DNA of 43,809 nucleotides from an uncultured Prevotella sp. (GCA_905234845.1 CAJOIW010000026.1:21414-65222), one strand, 5' to 3'; positions 32,365 through 41,040 are shown, numbered from the stretch's first letter. Notes: generated by a model not told the origin, from the sequence alone. Numbers and translations are program-made.

Positions 32365-33900
32365 TCACTCTTTCCTCAGTCTTGATGTGGGAATGCCCAT
32401 TTTCTCCCGATACTTAGCCACTGTGCGGCGAGCAATAGGATAACCTTGCTCTTTGAGCATTGCGGTAAGAGTTTCGTCACTCAACGGATGACTACGATCT
32501 TCATGCTCAATGATTTCGCGCAGAGCAATTTTTATCTTCCGTGTTGACATCTCGGTACCGTCTTCTGTGGTGTAGGCGTCAGTGAAGAAGAAGCGCAGCG
32601 GATAGGTTCCCCATCGTGTCTGCGCATATTTCTGATTGCTGACACGCGAGATGGTAGAGATGTCAAAACCTGTACGATTGGCTATGTCTTTCAATATCAT
32701 CGGCTGCAATTCAGTCTCATCGCCAGTCTGAAAGAATTTGTACTGCCAGCCAATAATAGCATGCATAGTGGTATAGAGGGTATTGCGACGCTGGCGAATG
32801 GCCTCGATATAGTTCTGGGCTTTCTCTACCTTGTCACGAGTGAATTTATAGGCTTCCTGCTCCATTCGGTTCATGTTGCCCTTCTCTTTCTTGTAGCGCT
32901 CCAGCTCTTCGAGATAGGATGGCTCTATGGTCAGCTCAGGCAGGTTGGCATTGTTCATGGAGAACGATACTGTGCCATCGTCATCGGTATCGACTATGAA
33001 ATCGGGGGTAATCTGCTGTAAACTTCTACCCATCGTCTCACCGAGCGATGCACCAGGCTTCGGATTGAGCTTGCGTATCTCTCTCTGCAATTGTTCCACC
33101 TGTAGGTCGGTCAATCGAAGTGACTGTTGAATCTTGTGCCAATGCTTCTTGATAAACGCATCGAAATGATGGGCTATGATGTTGTGAAGCAGCGTATTCT
33201 CGCTCATCGACCCTTCTCCCTTGAAAGGATAAGACAATTGCTTCCTTTCAATTTGCAGCAGCAGACATTCCTGTAACGACCGAGCGCCGATGCCGGCCGG
33301 ATCGAAGGTCTGCAGTTTATGCAACACCTCTTCCACTTGTTGCTCCGATAAATCTATTCCTTGATAGATGGCCAGCTCATCAACAATGGTGTCAAGCGGT
33401 TTGCGCAGATAGCCGTCGTCATCGAGTGATCCTATCAGATATTCCATGACTGTTCGCTGTTCATCGGTGAGATCAAGCTCACCCATCTGTTCCTTCAGCT
33501 TGTCGGCAAACGAAACCGTGTCGCCATAGATGCGCTCCTCATAGTCGGCATTGTGATAGTTGGCTGGATTGTACTGGTCGTCCATCTCGTCGTCACCGCC
33601 AAGCCCCTGCAATGCCTCGTTCAGCGCATCTTGTCTGTCTTCGCGGTCGCGCTGGTCGAGATAGTCATCTGGATTGTCTGAAGCGTCTGAAACATCCTGA
33701 TTGTCCGGATTATCAAAAAAATCAGAATTCTCTAAATGGTCGACCTCAAGTGCCGGATTGTCGTCGAGCTCTGCTTTGATGTTCTCCTCTAACTCGGCCA
33801 CCGACATCTCAATGAGCTTCACCTGCAACATCTGCTGTGCAGTGAGGCGCTGCTGCTGAGCAAGGCGTTGCTCCTGAGTTTGAACGAGTGACTGAGACAC
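32365..33900 (-). CDS. rpoN: RNA polymerase sigma-54 factor
   Basis: 511 aa, GTG start. Region I (QRLAQQQRLTAQQMLQVKLI), an acidic region II (residues about 55-110), the core-binding domain, and the RpoN box ARRTVAKYREKMGIPTS at the C-terminus are all present. It directs RNA polymerase to -24/-12 promoters with AAA+ activators. No sigma-54 activator lies in the window. Gaps to its neighbours are short (36 and 21 nt), so it is probably part of the minus-strand run. Confidence 0.95.
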   Translation of the reverse strand: MSQSLVQTQEQRLAQQQRLTAQQMLQVKLIEMSVAELEENIKAELDDNPALEVDHLENSDFFDNPDNQDVSDASDNPDDYLDQRDREDRQDALNEALQGLGGDDEMDDQYNPANYHNADYEERIYGDTVSFADKLKEQMGELDLTDEQRTVMEYLIGSLDDDGYLRKPLDTIVDELAIYQGIDLSEQQVEEVLHKLQTFDPAGIGARSLQECLLLQIERKQLSYPFKGEGSMSENTLLHNIIAHHFDAFIKKHWHKIQQSLRLTDLQVEQLQREIRKLNPKPGASLGETMGRSLQQITPDFIVDTDDDGTVSFSMNNANLPELTIEPSYLEELERYKKEKGNMNRMEQEAYKFTRDKVEKAQNYIEAIRQRRNTLYTTMHAIIGWQYKFFQTGDETELQPMILKDIANRTGFDISTISRVSNQKYAQTRWGTYPLRFFFTDAYTTEDGTEMSTRKIKIALREIIEHEDRSHPLSDETLTAMLKEQGYPIARRTVAKYREKMGIPTSRLRKE

Positions 33901-33936
33901 GGGGAATTTGAAAAATTGAGAACAATAAACGATGAA

Positions 33937-34581
33937 TTATTTGAAATAATCCTTGAGCTGAGCAGCATAGGCTGCAAGTTGTTCGGGCTTGTCGGCGTAT
34001 TGCTGCCAGACTTCGTGGCAAGGCATCTGCAATGGGTTGGTGATTAGCGCATTGCGATCGAGGTAAGGGTCACATGTCTGGAAGATCTCCATCACATCGA
34101 CTACCTCTTTCGCCTTCAATTTCATCAACCTCGCAAGCTCAATAATCTCGGGTGTGTCGCTGACCATCGTCTGCGGGGTAAGACGGAAATAAAGGTCGAG
34201 TATCATGATGAGCATAATGGGTGTAAAACGTGCATCCTCGCTGAGCGGCTTGAAGTCGCGCTCGAACGACTCAGCCACCTCCACTCCTTCGTAAAATTCG
34301 TCAGCCTGACCGAAGCCGTTCATCTGCCGCAGCAGCTTCACCTCCTTCGACAACCGTTTTGGATTGCGACTATACTTCTCCCATAGCTGCTCCATTTGTG
34401 GCGTGTCGAGCTGACGCAGCCGCAACATTTTCTCATAAAGCACCTGCGGACGGATATGAAGTTCGAGACTCAAGTCGACGAGCCTCCGCGAGAACATAGG
34501 CTTCACGCCGACAGGTTTCCTCAGATAGAGCTGCATGAGCAACAGCCAATATTCGTCTGTCCAAAAGGATTGTCGTGACAT
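33937..34581 (-). CDS. Conserved hypothetical protein upstream of rpoN
   Basis: 214 aa from MSRQSFWTDEYWLLL; the longer frame crosses the promoter. Largely helical and charged (LRLRQLDTPQMEQLWEKYSR; LARLMKLKAKEVVDVMEIFQ), no signal peptide, no membrane segment, no motif I recognise. Its position directly before rpoN, with a 36-nt gap and a shared promoter, is the only hint to function. Confidence 0.75.
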   Translation of the reverse strand: MSRQSFWTDEYWLLLMQLYLRKPVGVKPMFSRRLVDLSLELHIRPQVLYEKMLRLRQLDTPQMEQLWEKYSRNPKRLSKEVKLLRQMNGFGQADEFYEGVEVAESFERDFKPLSEDARFTPIMLIMILDLYFRLTPQTMVSDTPEIIELARLMKLKAKEVVDVMEIFQTCDPYLDRNALITNPLQMPCHEVWQQYADKPEQLAAYAAQLKDYFK

Positions 34582-34605
34582 AATGATGCGCGTTTTAATC
34601 TGTCG

Positions 34606-34636
34606 CAAAGTTACGAAAAATCGAGAACAGAACAAA
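34606..34636 (-). promoter_or_regulatory. -33/-7 promoter of the rpoN-upstream gene
   Basis: Minus strand: TTG (34635-34633), 19-bp spacer, TAACTTTG (34613-34606). It lies inside the first copy of a duplicated promoter segment. Confidence 0.7.
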
Positions 34637-34721
34637 ATAAATTCATTTCTTTTTTATGTCGAGATGGAGTAACTTATTTAAAGTTACGAAAAATCGAGAA
34701 CAGAACAAAATAAATTCATTT
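34607..34721 (-). repeat. 42-bp direct repeat of a promoter region
   Basis: 34607-34648 and 34680-34721 are identical over 42 nt and contain -33 and -7 elements. The upstream copy reads TAACTTTA (last base off consensus) and is probably the weaker promoter. Both resemble the ABC exporter promoter at 25,530-25,581. Confidence 0.85.
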
Positions 34722-34745
34722 GTTTTTTATCCTACCGCGCATTTT

Positions 34746-35705
34746 TCACACTCTTTTCGTCAAAGACCAAAGTATAGCATACAAAACGATACCCGAAAAG
34801 AGTCCGGCAATGGCATCAATGGCATAATGTGCCTGAATATAGACAGTGGCAAGACAAAGCAACACATAAAGCGGCGTCATCAGCCAAATGAGCCAACGTT
34901 TACGAAGACGCGCGGCCAGCAACATACAAATGGTCGACACCCCGACGTGGGAACTGGGAAATGCTGCTGTCGGACGCTCGCCTGCCGCTTTCGCACTCTC
35001 CACAAGCTGATAGAAAAAGCCGTCGCTATAGCCTGGTGTAGGTAGGCAATCGGTGTGAGAATTAAAATAATCGTGTAAGTTAGGGAACACACCGCGTGCT
35101 ATCTCATCAATGCCCACTGCTTTGTAATAAAACGTCGGTCCCGCAACGGGCACGAAGATGAATACGACATAAAAAATAAAGAACGAGGCCATAATGACCG
35201 TTGCACAACGAAGGAACTCTTTCTGTCGGCAGAAGAAATAACAAACCGCCGTAAGCGCAATCATCGGATAATACGAGGCGTAGCCCAATGACATCAGCTC
35301 GCTCACAAAATGACCTGGCAAAGCCTTAGCAAACGATAATGCCGGCTGAAAGCCGAATAGTGTCTGCTCCCACGAGGCAAACACATGGTCAAGGTTCGGA
35401 AATATGCGGTTCAACTCGTAAGTATCAGGATACCACCAAGCCAAAAGTCCCATCTGACCACCAACACGAATAAGCATCGTCAGTTTACAGGGCAACAACC
35501 GATAGACCAGCCACAGGGCCAGCGTGATGGCTACGACGCGCACCCGACCCCACAACATCGCGTCGGGATTGGCCAGACGAGTAAACATGAAAAGCATCAG
35601 CAATAGTGTCAGTGCCAGATAGCCCAACACCACCCACTCCAGCGCGAGTAATCCTTTCTTCGGTTTTTTCTCTATTTTGAACAGGTCTTTTATTCTCATT
35701 GTCAT
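34746..35705 (-). CDS. PAP2-family membrane phosphatase/phosphotransferase
   Basis: About 319 aa starting at the ATG that overlaps the epimerase stop (ATGA). A GTG (35711) and a later ATG (35699) are alternatives. Several membrane helices. PAP2 motifs: AAFPSSHVGVS (PSxH) and HYAIDAIAG (Hx3D). Resembles the Aur1/inositol phosphorylceramide synthase-like branch, so transfer or removal of a lipid phosphate head group is plausible; substrate unknown. Translationally coupled to the epimerase. Confidence 0.8.
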   Translation of the reverse strand: MTMRIKDLFKIEKKPKKGLLALEWVVLGYLALTLLLMLFMFTRLANPDAMLWGRVRVVAITLALWLVYRLLPCKLTMLIRVGGQMGLLAWWYPDTYELNRIFPNLDHVFASWEQTLFGFQPALSFAKALPGHFVSELMSLGYASYYPMIALTAVCYFFCRQKEFLRCATVIMASFFIFYVVFIFVPVAGPTFYYKAVGIDEIARGVFPNLHDYFNSHTDCLPTPGYSDGFFYQLVESAKAAGERPTAAFPSSHVGVSTICMLLAARLRKRWLIWLMTPLYVLLCLATVYIQAHYAIDAIAGLFSGIVLYAILWSLTKRV

Positions 35706-36706
35706 AACCACTTGTTTTCCTTATACCATGCAATGCTACGCCTGACACCTTCGGGCAGTTTCACTTGGGGCTGATAGCCCAGCTCGTCAATAGCCGGCTG
35801 AATGTTGCACCGCCAGTTACGCTGACGAAGAATATGATACTTGTCGGTATTCAGCGCGAGCACCTTTCCCGTCAGCCCTCCGACGCGCTCCATCACCCAA
35901 CACCCAACAGCCAACACCCATACGGGCGCTGTCAGCCTTATCCACCAGGGGTTTCCCAACTCTTCCCGAATAAGCCGGCTGAAAGCCGCACTGCTATAGA
36001 CCTCGCCGTCGCTGAGGAAGTATTTCCTACCCGATTGCCCGTGAGTAAATGCCAAGAACACAGCCTGCACGACATCGCTGACATAAACGAACGTGATGTC
36101 CTGCCTCCGGAAACCTACGGCAAAGTCAACATGCCCCTTGATGGATTTCGCCATCAGGAAATAGTCGCGTTCACGCGGGCCGTAGACTCCAGTTGGGCGC
36201 AGTATGATGCACGGTAACCTATCGCTCAGACTGTCGAGATACTGCTCGGCCTCAAGCTTGCTCTGCCCGTAAGCGGTATTCGGACACGGTGTGTCACTCT
36301 CTTGTATTTCCTCGTAAGGTTGCGTCTCGCGGATGGCTCCGAAGATGCTAAGCGAGCTCAGATAGACAAACCGCTTTACGGGCATCTCCACTTCCAGTAG
36401 TGCGTCAGCAAGGTTGCGGGTACCTTCAGTATTGATACGGTGGAAATCCTCCTTACGCAGACTCTTCGTCACGCCCGCAGCATGAACCACATAATCGAAT
36501 GTGGTCTCAGCTTCGCGGAGCTGCCTCACGAGTTGTTCCCTTGACCCCAGATTAAGCTCTATGAAATGGATGCGCGGATCGCTCAGATATGCCCGCGAAC
36601 TGCTTTTCCGTATCGCCGCCCACACCTCAAATCCTCGCGCCAAAGCCTCCTCGACAATGAAACTGCCGATGAAACCGCTCGCACCTGTGACAAGTATTTT
36701 CTCCAT
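35702..36706 (-). CDS. NAD(P)-dependent epimerase/dehydratase (extended SDR)
   Basis: About 334 aa from MEKILVTGASGFIGSF; ATG 36712 and TTG 36715 are alternative starts. Rossmann motif GASGFIG and the catalytic YGQSK (YxxxK) mark an extended SDR. It acts on a nucleotide sugar or sterol-like substrate that cannot be told. Near residues 268-280, VWVLAVGCWVMERVG is encoded by CACCCAACACCCAAC-type repeat DNA, similar to the low-complexity DNA in the C1 protease linker. It overlaps the PAP2 gene by 4 nt. Confidence 0.85.
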   Translation of the reverse strand: MEKILVTGASGFIGSFIVEEALARGFEVWAAIRKSSSRAYLSDPRIHFIELNLGSREQLVRQLREAETTFDYVVHAAGVTKSLRKEDFHRINTEGTRNLADALLEVEMPVKRFVYLSSLSIFGAIRETQPYEEIQESDTPCPNTAYGQSKLEAEQYLDSLSDRLPCIILRPTGVYGPRERDYFLMAKSIKGHVDFAVGFRRQDITFVYVSDVVQAVFLAFTHGQSGRKYFLSDGEVYSSAAFSRLIREELGNPWWIRLTAPVWVLAVGCWVMERVGGLTGKVLALNTDKYHILRQRNWRCNIQPAIDELGYQPQVKLPEGVRRSIAWYKENKWL

Positions 36707-36739
36707 GCACATCAAAAATCTTTTTACCGATTATACGCG

Positions 36740-36909
36740 TACCACCAACGGCCTGAAAGGCCAGCAAGCTAACAGCCCAGGGCAATGCCCTGGGTTTAGA
36801 GAGTGTCCCGGCATCGCCCTGAAAGGCCAAAAGCCTTATGCGCCACAATACGCTTTTGCCCTTTCAGGGCGTAGTTTCCCTTGCCATATCCCCCAGGGCG
36901 TTGGTGGTA
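36740..36909. repeat. BIME-like hairpin cluster
   Basis: 170 bp bounded by perfect 11-bp inverted ends (TACCACCAACG at 36740-36750 and its complement at 36899-36909). Inside: GGCCTGAAAGGCC (36750-36762), CCCAGGGC-AAT-GCCCTGGG (36776-36794), and a 20-bp stem with one mismatch (36815-36834 with 36852-36871). The hairpins are homologous to those at 25,224-25,314. Confidence 0.82.
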
Positions 36910-37112
36910 TCTTTGCGGATAATCATTATTTTTTTTACATAAAATCCTAACGCTCAAAAAAAGAAATCCATTACTTTTCTTTTCGCTTAACCGGAATTTT
37001 CTGCAAAAATACAAAATAATACTGACATACTAAAATAATTTTGGAAGATTAACGCAGTTCGCCCCATAAATAAAGGCAATTCGAGGAAATTTGAGGAAAG
37101 TCCGCAAGGTGC

Positions 37113-37294
37113 CACTACGCAAATTGAGGCGAATTGCGGAACGAATTAGGTTTCCAATTCGTAACCCCCGATAGCCCCATGTCAGATAGTTAAACTTTCT
37201 TAACGACCTACGCAAATCAAGGCATTTCTCGGCAGTTCGAACCGTTTTCACATTTCGCGTTTTTCTTTCCTAAATCTGCCGTGATTTGCGTAGC
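37113..37294. promoter_or_regulatory. Three CTACGCAAAT boxes, candidate integrase arm sites
   Basis: CTACGCAAATTGAGGC (about 37115-37130), CCTACGCAAATCAAGGC (37207-37222) and the inverted GATTTGCGTAGC (37283-37294) share CTACGCAAAT. Repeated boxes in direct and inverted orientation just upstream of a tyrosine recombinase gene fit arm-type binding sites. Confidence 0.5.
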
Positions 37295-37315
37295 AGTTTA
37301 TTCTCAGAAAGGTAT

Positions 37316-37323
37316 TACTTTTG
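37316..37323 (+). promoter_or_regulatory. -7 promoter motif for the integrase
   Basis: TACTTTTG, matching TAnnTTTG, 28 nt before the ATG at 37352. Confidence 0.55.
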
Positions 37324-37351
37324 CAGCCCGAATTTTAAAAGGATTTAGAAG

Positions 37352-38581
37352 ATGAGTAGAAGCACTTTTTCGGTATTGTTTTACGCGAACAAGAGTAAGG
37401 TAAAGAACGGCATCGTGCCAGTGATGGGCAGAATCACCATTAACGGAACTCAAAGCCAGTTCAGTTGCAAGCGGAGCATCCCACTGTCATTGTGGGACGC
37501 GAAAGGCAACTGTGCCAAGGGAAGAAGCAGGGAGGCTCTTGATCTGAATCGTGACCTTGACAACATCAAGGCACAGATCATCAAGCACTACCAACACTTG
37601 TCAGACCGTGAGGCATTCGTCACGGCTGAGATGGTGCGCAATGCCTATCAAGGTTTCGGCAGTGAATACGAAACCCTGCTGGGCGCATTCGATAAGGACA
37701 TTGCCAATCTGAAAAGACGTGTAGGCAAGGACAGGGCTTTGGGAACATACAAACTGCAAGTGAGGTCGAGAAACTATGTGGCAGATTTCCTTCAGATGAA
37801 TTTCCGTCGCAACGACATATCCATGCAGGAACTCATCCCCGACTTCATCAAGGAGTTTGCCGTGTATCTCAGCAATGACCGAGGTCTGGCCAGTTCCACC
37901 ATCTGGCTGACATGTATGCACCTGAAAGGAGTTGTAGGCCGTGCCCATGACAACGGCAAGATACAGCGCAATGTATTTGCACAGTTCCATATCAGCCCCA
38001 AGTGCAAAGAGCGTACTTTCCTAACAGAAGAGGAACTGAAGAAGGTAATGGCACATGGGTTTGAGGATGCCAGCCTCGCATTCGTTCGTGACCTCTTCGT
38101 GTTCATGAATTTCACAGCCTTGTCTTTCGTGGACTTAAAGGAACTGACTACGGACAACATTGTAGAGGTGAACGGTGAGAAATGGATTGTCGGCAAGCGT
38201 CATAAGACAGGTGTACCCTATCAGGTGAAACTGCTGGCTGTTCCCTTACAGATTATCAATCACTACCGTGACTATCCAAAGGAAAATCCAAAATCCGTTT
38301 TCGGCGAAGTCAACTACTGGAGTGTCTGCAAGAAGTTGAAACCTGTGATGAAGGAGTGTGGTATTGACAAGCCGATTTCCGCACATTGCGCTCGCCATGG
38401 ATTTGCCACCATGGCCTTAACGAATGGGATGCCCATTGAGAGTGTGAGTCGAGTATTGGGACATACGAACATTGTCACAACTCAGATTTATGCCCGCATC
38501 ACCTCTCAGAAGTTGAACGACGACTTGACGATGCTTGGCGACAAACTTAACAAATCATTCAGTAACATCAAAATGGCGTAA
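37352..38581 (+). CDS. Tyrosine site-specific recombinase (IntDOT-like integrase)
   Basis: 409 aa with the three-domain layout of Bacteroidetes integrases: arm-binding N-terminus, SAM-like core-binding domain (about 110-215) and catalytic domain (about 225-400). Catalytic residues: Lys in KRHKTG, HCARHG (HxxR), LGHTN and nucleophile Tyr in TTQIYARI. The first Arg of the usual TGLR box is replaced: TALSFVDL has Ser there, as in IntDOT of CTnDOT. It would integrate and excise the element carrying the downstream mobilization genes. Confidence 0.92.
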   Translation: MSRSTFSVLFYANKSKVKNGIVPVMGRITINGTQSQFSCKRSIPLSLWDAKGNCAKGRSREALDLNRDLDNIKAQIIKHYQHLSDREAFVTAEMVRNAYQGFGSEYETLLGAFDKDIANLKRRVGKDRALGTYKLQVRSRNYVADFLQMNFRRNDISMQELIPDFIKEFAVYLSNDRGLASSTIWLTCMHLKGVVGRAHDNGKIQRNVFAQFHISPKCKERTFLTEEELKKVMAHGFEDASLAFVRDLFVFMNFTALSFVDLKELTTDNIVEVNGEKWIVGKRHKTGVPYQVKLLAVPLQIINHYRDYPKENPKSVFGEVNYWSVCKKLKPVMKECGIDKPISAHCARHGFATMALTNGMPIESVSRVLGHTNIVTTQIYARITSQKLNDDLTMLGDKLNKSFSNIKMA

Positions 38582-38585
38582 GATT

Positions 38586-38960
38586 ATGGAGCAGAGAAAT
38601 ATCATTGAATGGAGTGAGCATAGTGAGTACACTGAACTGACTATACCGAGTGGGGAGATTTGGATGAGCGAGTCCGAACTGGTTGACCTCTTTGGCGTGT
38701 TCATCCCAAAATTACGTAACACCATCCAGACCCTCTACAAAGAGGAGTTAGTCAAGCCCTACGAGGCAGAGCGGACTATCAAACAGGAGCGCAGACTTTA
38801 CCTTACTGTATATAATATGGAGGTGGTCATGCTCCTTGCCTTTCGCCTCAATTCGTATCAAGCAAGGGCAGTCCGTAGGGAACTGATGGAGCGTATCAGC
38901 CGTGACCGCAAGCCCTTTGAGGTTGTCATGACTGCCGTTAAAGGTGGAAAAGGGAATTAG
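38586..38960 (+). CDS. RhuM-like small protein of the mobile element
   Basis: 124 aa from MEQRNIIEWSEHSEY, 4 nt after the integrase stop; the longer frame overlaps int. IWMSESELVDLFGV and YNMEVVMLLAFRLNSYQARA match the RhuM/virulence-protein pattern (a winged-helix-like part followed by a YN-x-x-(M/V)-x-x-x-x-x-x-R motif). Such small genes are common beside Bacteroidetes IME integrases; possible DNA-binding regulator, function unproven. Confidence 0.65.
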   Translation: MEQRNIIEWSEHSEYTELTIPSGEIWMSESELVDLFGVFIPKLRNTIQTLYKEELVKPYEAERTIKQERRLYLTVYNMEVVMLLAFRLNSYQARAVRRELMERISRDRKPFEVVMTAVKGGKGN

Positions 38961-39347
38961 CGGCAAGAGCGACAGAGAGAATAAGGACGGACTTTTAGAA
39001 GGACAGATAGTGTGTTGGAACGATGGAACGCTCCAACACACAACTTCTATCCCTTCTTTAGTCCATCCGTCCATTGCAACTTCCCGACAGCTAAAAAGGA
39101 AACATCGTCTATAGCAGACGAAACACACGGCACAGCAATATACGACGGTTTTATGTTGGCGCAGATACGGATATTTTCACGAGTCGGAAAATACCGTAGC
39201 CTATTAGGGGATTTTCCGAGCCGCACAAACTTGCGAGGTGTTGCACCCCTCTGGACACCCTGCCAAGACCGTCGGCAGTTGCCGAACACAAACAGAAGCG
39301 AGACGCGAACGAAACGGAATGTCAAACGAATAAATCTTAACAAGAAA
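38961..39347 (+). other. Upstream region of relaxase with oriT candidates
   Basis: A perfect 10-bp inverted repeat, GTGTGTTGGA (39010-39019) and TCCAACACAC (39032-39041) with a 12-nt loop, and further on GAGGTGTTGCACCCCTC near 39,235. MobV oriT sites usually lie directly upstream of mob and contain such hairpins. No gene; the open frame here is the 5' extension of the relaxase ORF. Confidence 0.5.
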
Positions 39348-40691
39348 ATGGAATACGCAGTATTACACTTAGAGAAAGCAAAGGGCGCAGACAGCGGCAT
39401 GTCTGCCCATATCGAGAGAACCATACAACCGAAGAATGCCGACCCAAAACGGACGCATCTCAACCGTGAACTTATCAAGTTCCCCGATGGTGTCCGTAAC
39501 CGAACGGCAGCCATACAGCACCGCCTCAATACGGCGGGTCTAAAGCGGAAGATAGGAAAGAACCAGGTACAGGCCATCCGTATAGTACTCACTGGCACTC
39601 ATGTTGACATGGATCAGATAGAGCAGACGGGCAGATTGGATGAATGGTGCAAAGATAACATCGACTGGCTCCGTAAGACATACGGAGCGGATAATGTGGT
39701 ATCAGCCGTATTGCACATGGACCATGCCACCATCGTCCCTGTCGTGCAGACGGAGCGGAAGAAGCAGAAGAAGGAGCAGACCGTCAAGAAGAAATACGGG
39801 ACGAAAGCAACCGCCCCTCGTCTGTGTGCCGATGAGGTCATGAGCCGCGCAAATTTGATACGCTACCAAGACACATACGCTGAGCAGATGGCAGCATACG
39901 GACTTCAACGAGGTATCAAAGGCTCGGAAGCCCAGCATATTTCCACACATGAGTATTACAGAAGCCTTATTGCACAGGGCGAGGACTTGCAGGCAAATAT
40001 CACCCATCTGCTGCAAGAACAAAAAAAGGCAAGAGAGTTGATAGCCAAGGCAGAACTGGCAAAGAAAGACCTTGCCCGCATCAGGGCAGAGGCTAAGACG
40101 GAGGAACTGATGTCATCGACCTTGGTCGCTTGCCTAAGCAAGAACTCCGCCACAAAGACTGCCACCACAGCACTCAACGGGCTAAATTCTCTTCTTGGCG
40201 GCAACAAAGTGAGCAGACTGGAGAAAGAGAACGCCCAACTGCACAGGGAGGTTGAAGATTTGAATGGACAGATAGAGAGGCTGCACACCGATATGCAGAA
40301 GATGAAGGACAACTACGTAAGGGAGTTCAACCGTCTCAATGAGCAGCACCTACAGGAGGTGAGCAACCTTAAGCACATTTTAGACAAGGCTTACAAGTGG
40401 TTCCCAAGTATCAAGCGTTTCCTCAACATGGAGCATGAGTGTCTGGAGTATGGGTTCAACATGGAACAGACCGATAAACTGCTATACGGGCATGCAGTCA
40501 ATTATAGTGGATGGCTTCACTCCAATGAGTATAGGAGTAACGCATTAGTCGATAATGTCACGGCACAAGTGATAAAGGACGAAAAGCGAAACTTGTCCCT
40601 GCATATCAACCAAACATCCATTGCTCAATGGTTTAAGGAGCAGTTTAGAATAGGGCAAAGTGAAACACAGAAGAGGGGATTTAGGCGATAA
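39348..40691 (+). CDS. MobV-family relaxase with disrupted HxDExxPHxH motif
   Basis: 447 aa from MEYAVLHLEKAK. The frame opens 336 nt earlier but without family sequence. Residues 1-190 are the Mob/Pre relaxase domain with H21 in SAHIERT and the RTHLNREL motif. Residues about 235-400 form a long coiled coil (LEKENAQLHREVEDLNGQIE). The metal-binding motif expected as HxDExTPHxH reads HMDHATIVPVV at residues 123-133, as if six codons were lost in frame. It would nick oriT for mobilization, but this copy may be inactive. Confidence 0.85.
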   Translation: MEYAVLHLEKAKGADSGMSAHIERTIQPKNADPKRTHLNRELIKFPDGVRNRTAAIQHRLNTAGLKRKIGKNQVQAIRIVLTGTHVDMDQIEQTGRLDEWCKDNIDWLRKTYGADNVVSAVLHMDHATIVPVVQTERKKQKKEQTVKKKYGTKATAPRLCADEVMSRANLIRYQDTYAEQMAAYGLQRGIKGSEAQHISTHEYYRSLIAQGEDLQANITHLLQEQKKARELIAKAELAKKDLARIRAEAKTEELMSSTLVACLSKNSATKTATTALNGLNSLLGGNKVSRLEKENAQLHREVEDLNGQIERLHTDMQKMKDNYVREFNRLNEQHLQEVSNLKHILDKAYKWFPSIKRFLNMEHECLEYGFNMEQTDKLLYGHAVNYSGWLHSNEYRSNALVDNVTAQVIKDEKRNLSLHINQTSIAQWFKEQFRIGQSETQKRGFRR

Positions 40692-41040
40692 GTCTATCCC
40701 TTTCTTGTTCAAAATAGTAAAAATGTCGCACCCTATATGTGATTTTTTGCAAATCAAACTCTATTTTCACAGAAAATTTGTAATTTTGCACCGTATTCTT
40801 CGGAGTACAAGACATATTGAAACAACGAAGCGTTATGCTCGACTTGCTTATGGAAATGTGAGAAACTTCCAAAAAAGAACTGCAAGGACGGTATATCGGT
40901 TCGCGCGTATAGCGTGGGCTGATTACTCCTTCTCAGTTCAAGGCATTTCTCACAGCCTCCATAAGAAGAAGTGGTATATCAGTGCCACGCTTCATAACAA
41001 TTAAATGTCCTTTGGCATTGTAGGACACGGATATTTTGTA
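40692..41040 (+). other. Non-coding stretch with a promoter, candidate ncRNA
   Basis: A -7 motif TAATTTTG (40781-40788) starts a region without a credible gene. A 114-codon frame across it is basic and low-quality and overlaps the relaxase end. The stretch between about 40,795 and 41,000 could be a long leader for the Sel1 gene or a separate small RNA. No known RNA family recognised. Confidence 0.4.
40781..40788 (+). promoter_or_regulatory. -7 promoter motif at the start of the cargo
   Basis: TAATTTTG, matching TAnnTTTG, about 250 nt upstream of the Sel1-repeat gene. Confidence 0.5.

Larger units (their letters stand above)
36910..37351. other. Intergenic region before the integrase; probable attachment/arm-site region
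   Basis: No gene and no tRNA seen. It holds -7-like motifs near 36,908 (plus) and 37,004 (minus), an ACGAATT-AGGTTTCC-AATTCGT hairpin near 37,140-37,162, and the integrase promoter and arm-site candidates. The left end of the mobile element should lie here, but a direct repeat marking attL cannot be paired because the right end is outside or unrecognised. Confidence 0.5.

Noticed and set aside
37235..37250. GGCAGTTCGAACCG, resembling a tRNA T-loop
   Set aside because: No acceptor or anticodon stem can be built around it.
40660..41004. 114-codon ORF after the relaxase
   Set aside because: Overlaps the relaxase end, contains the -7 motif inside it, and has no recognisable domain; treated as non-coding.
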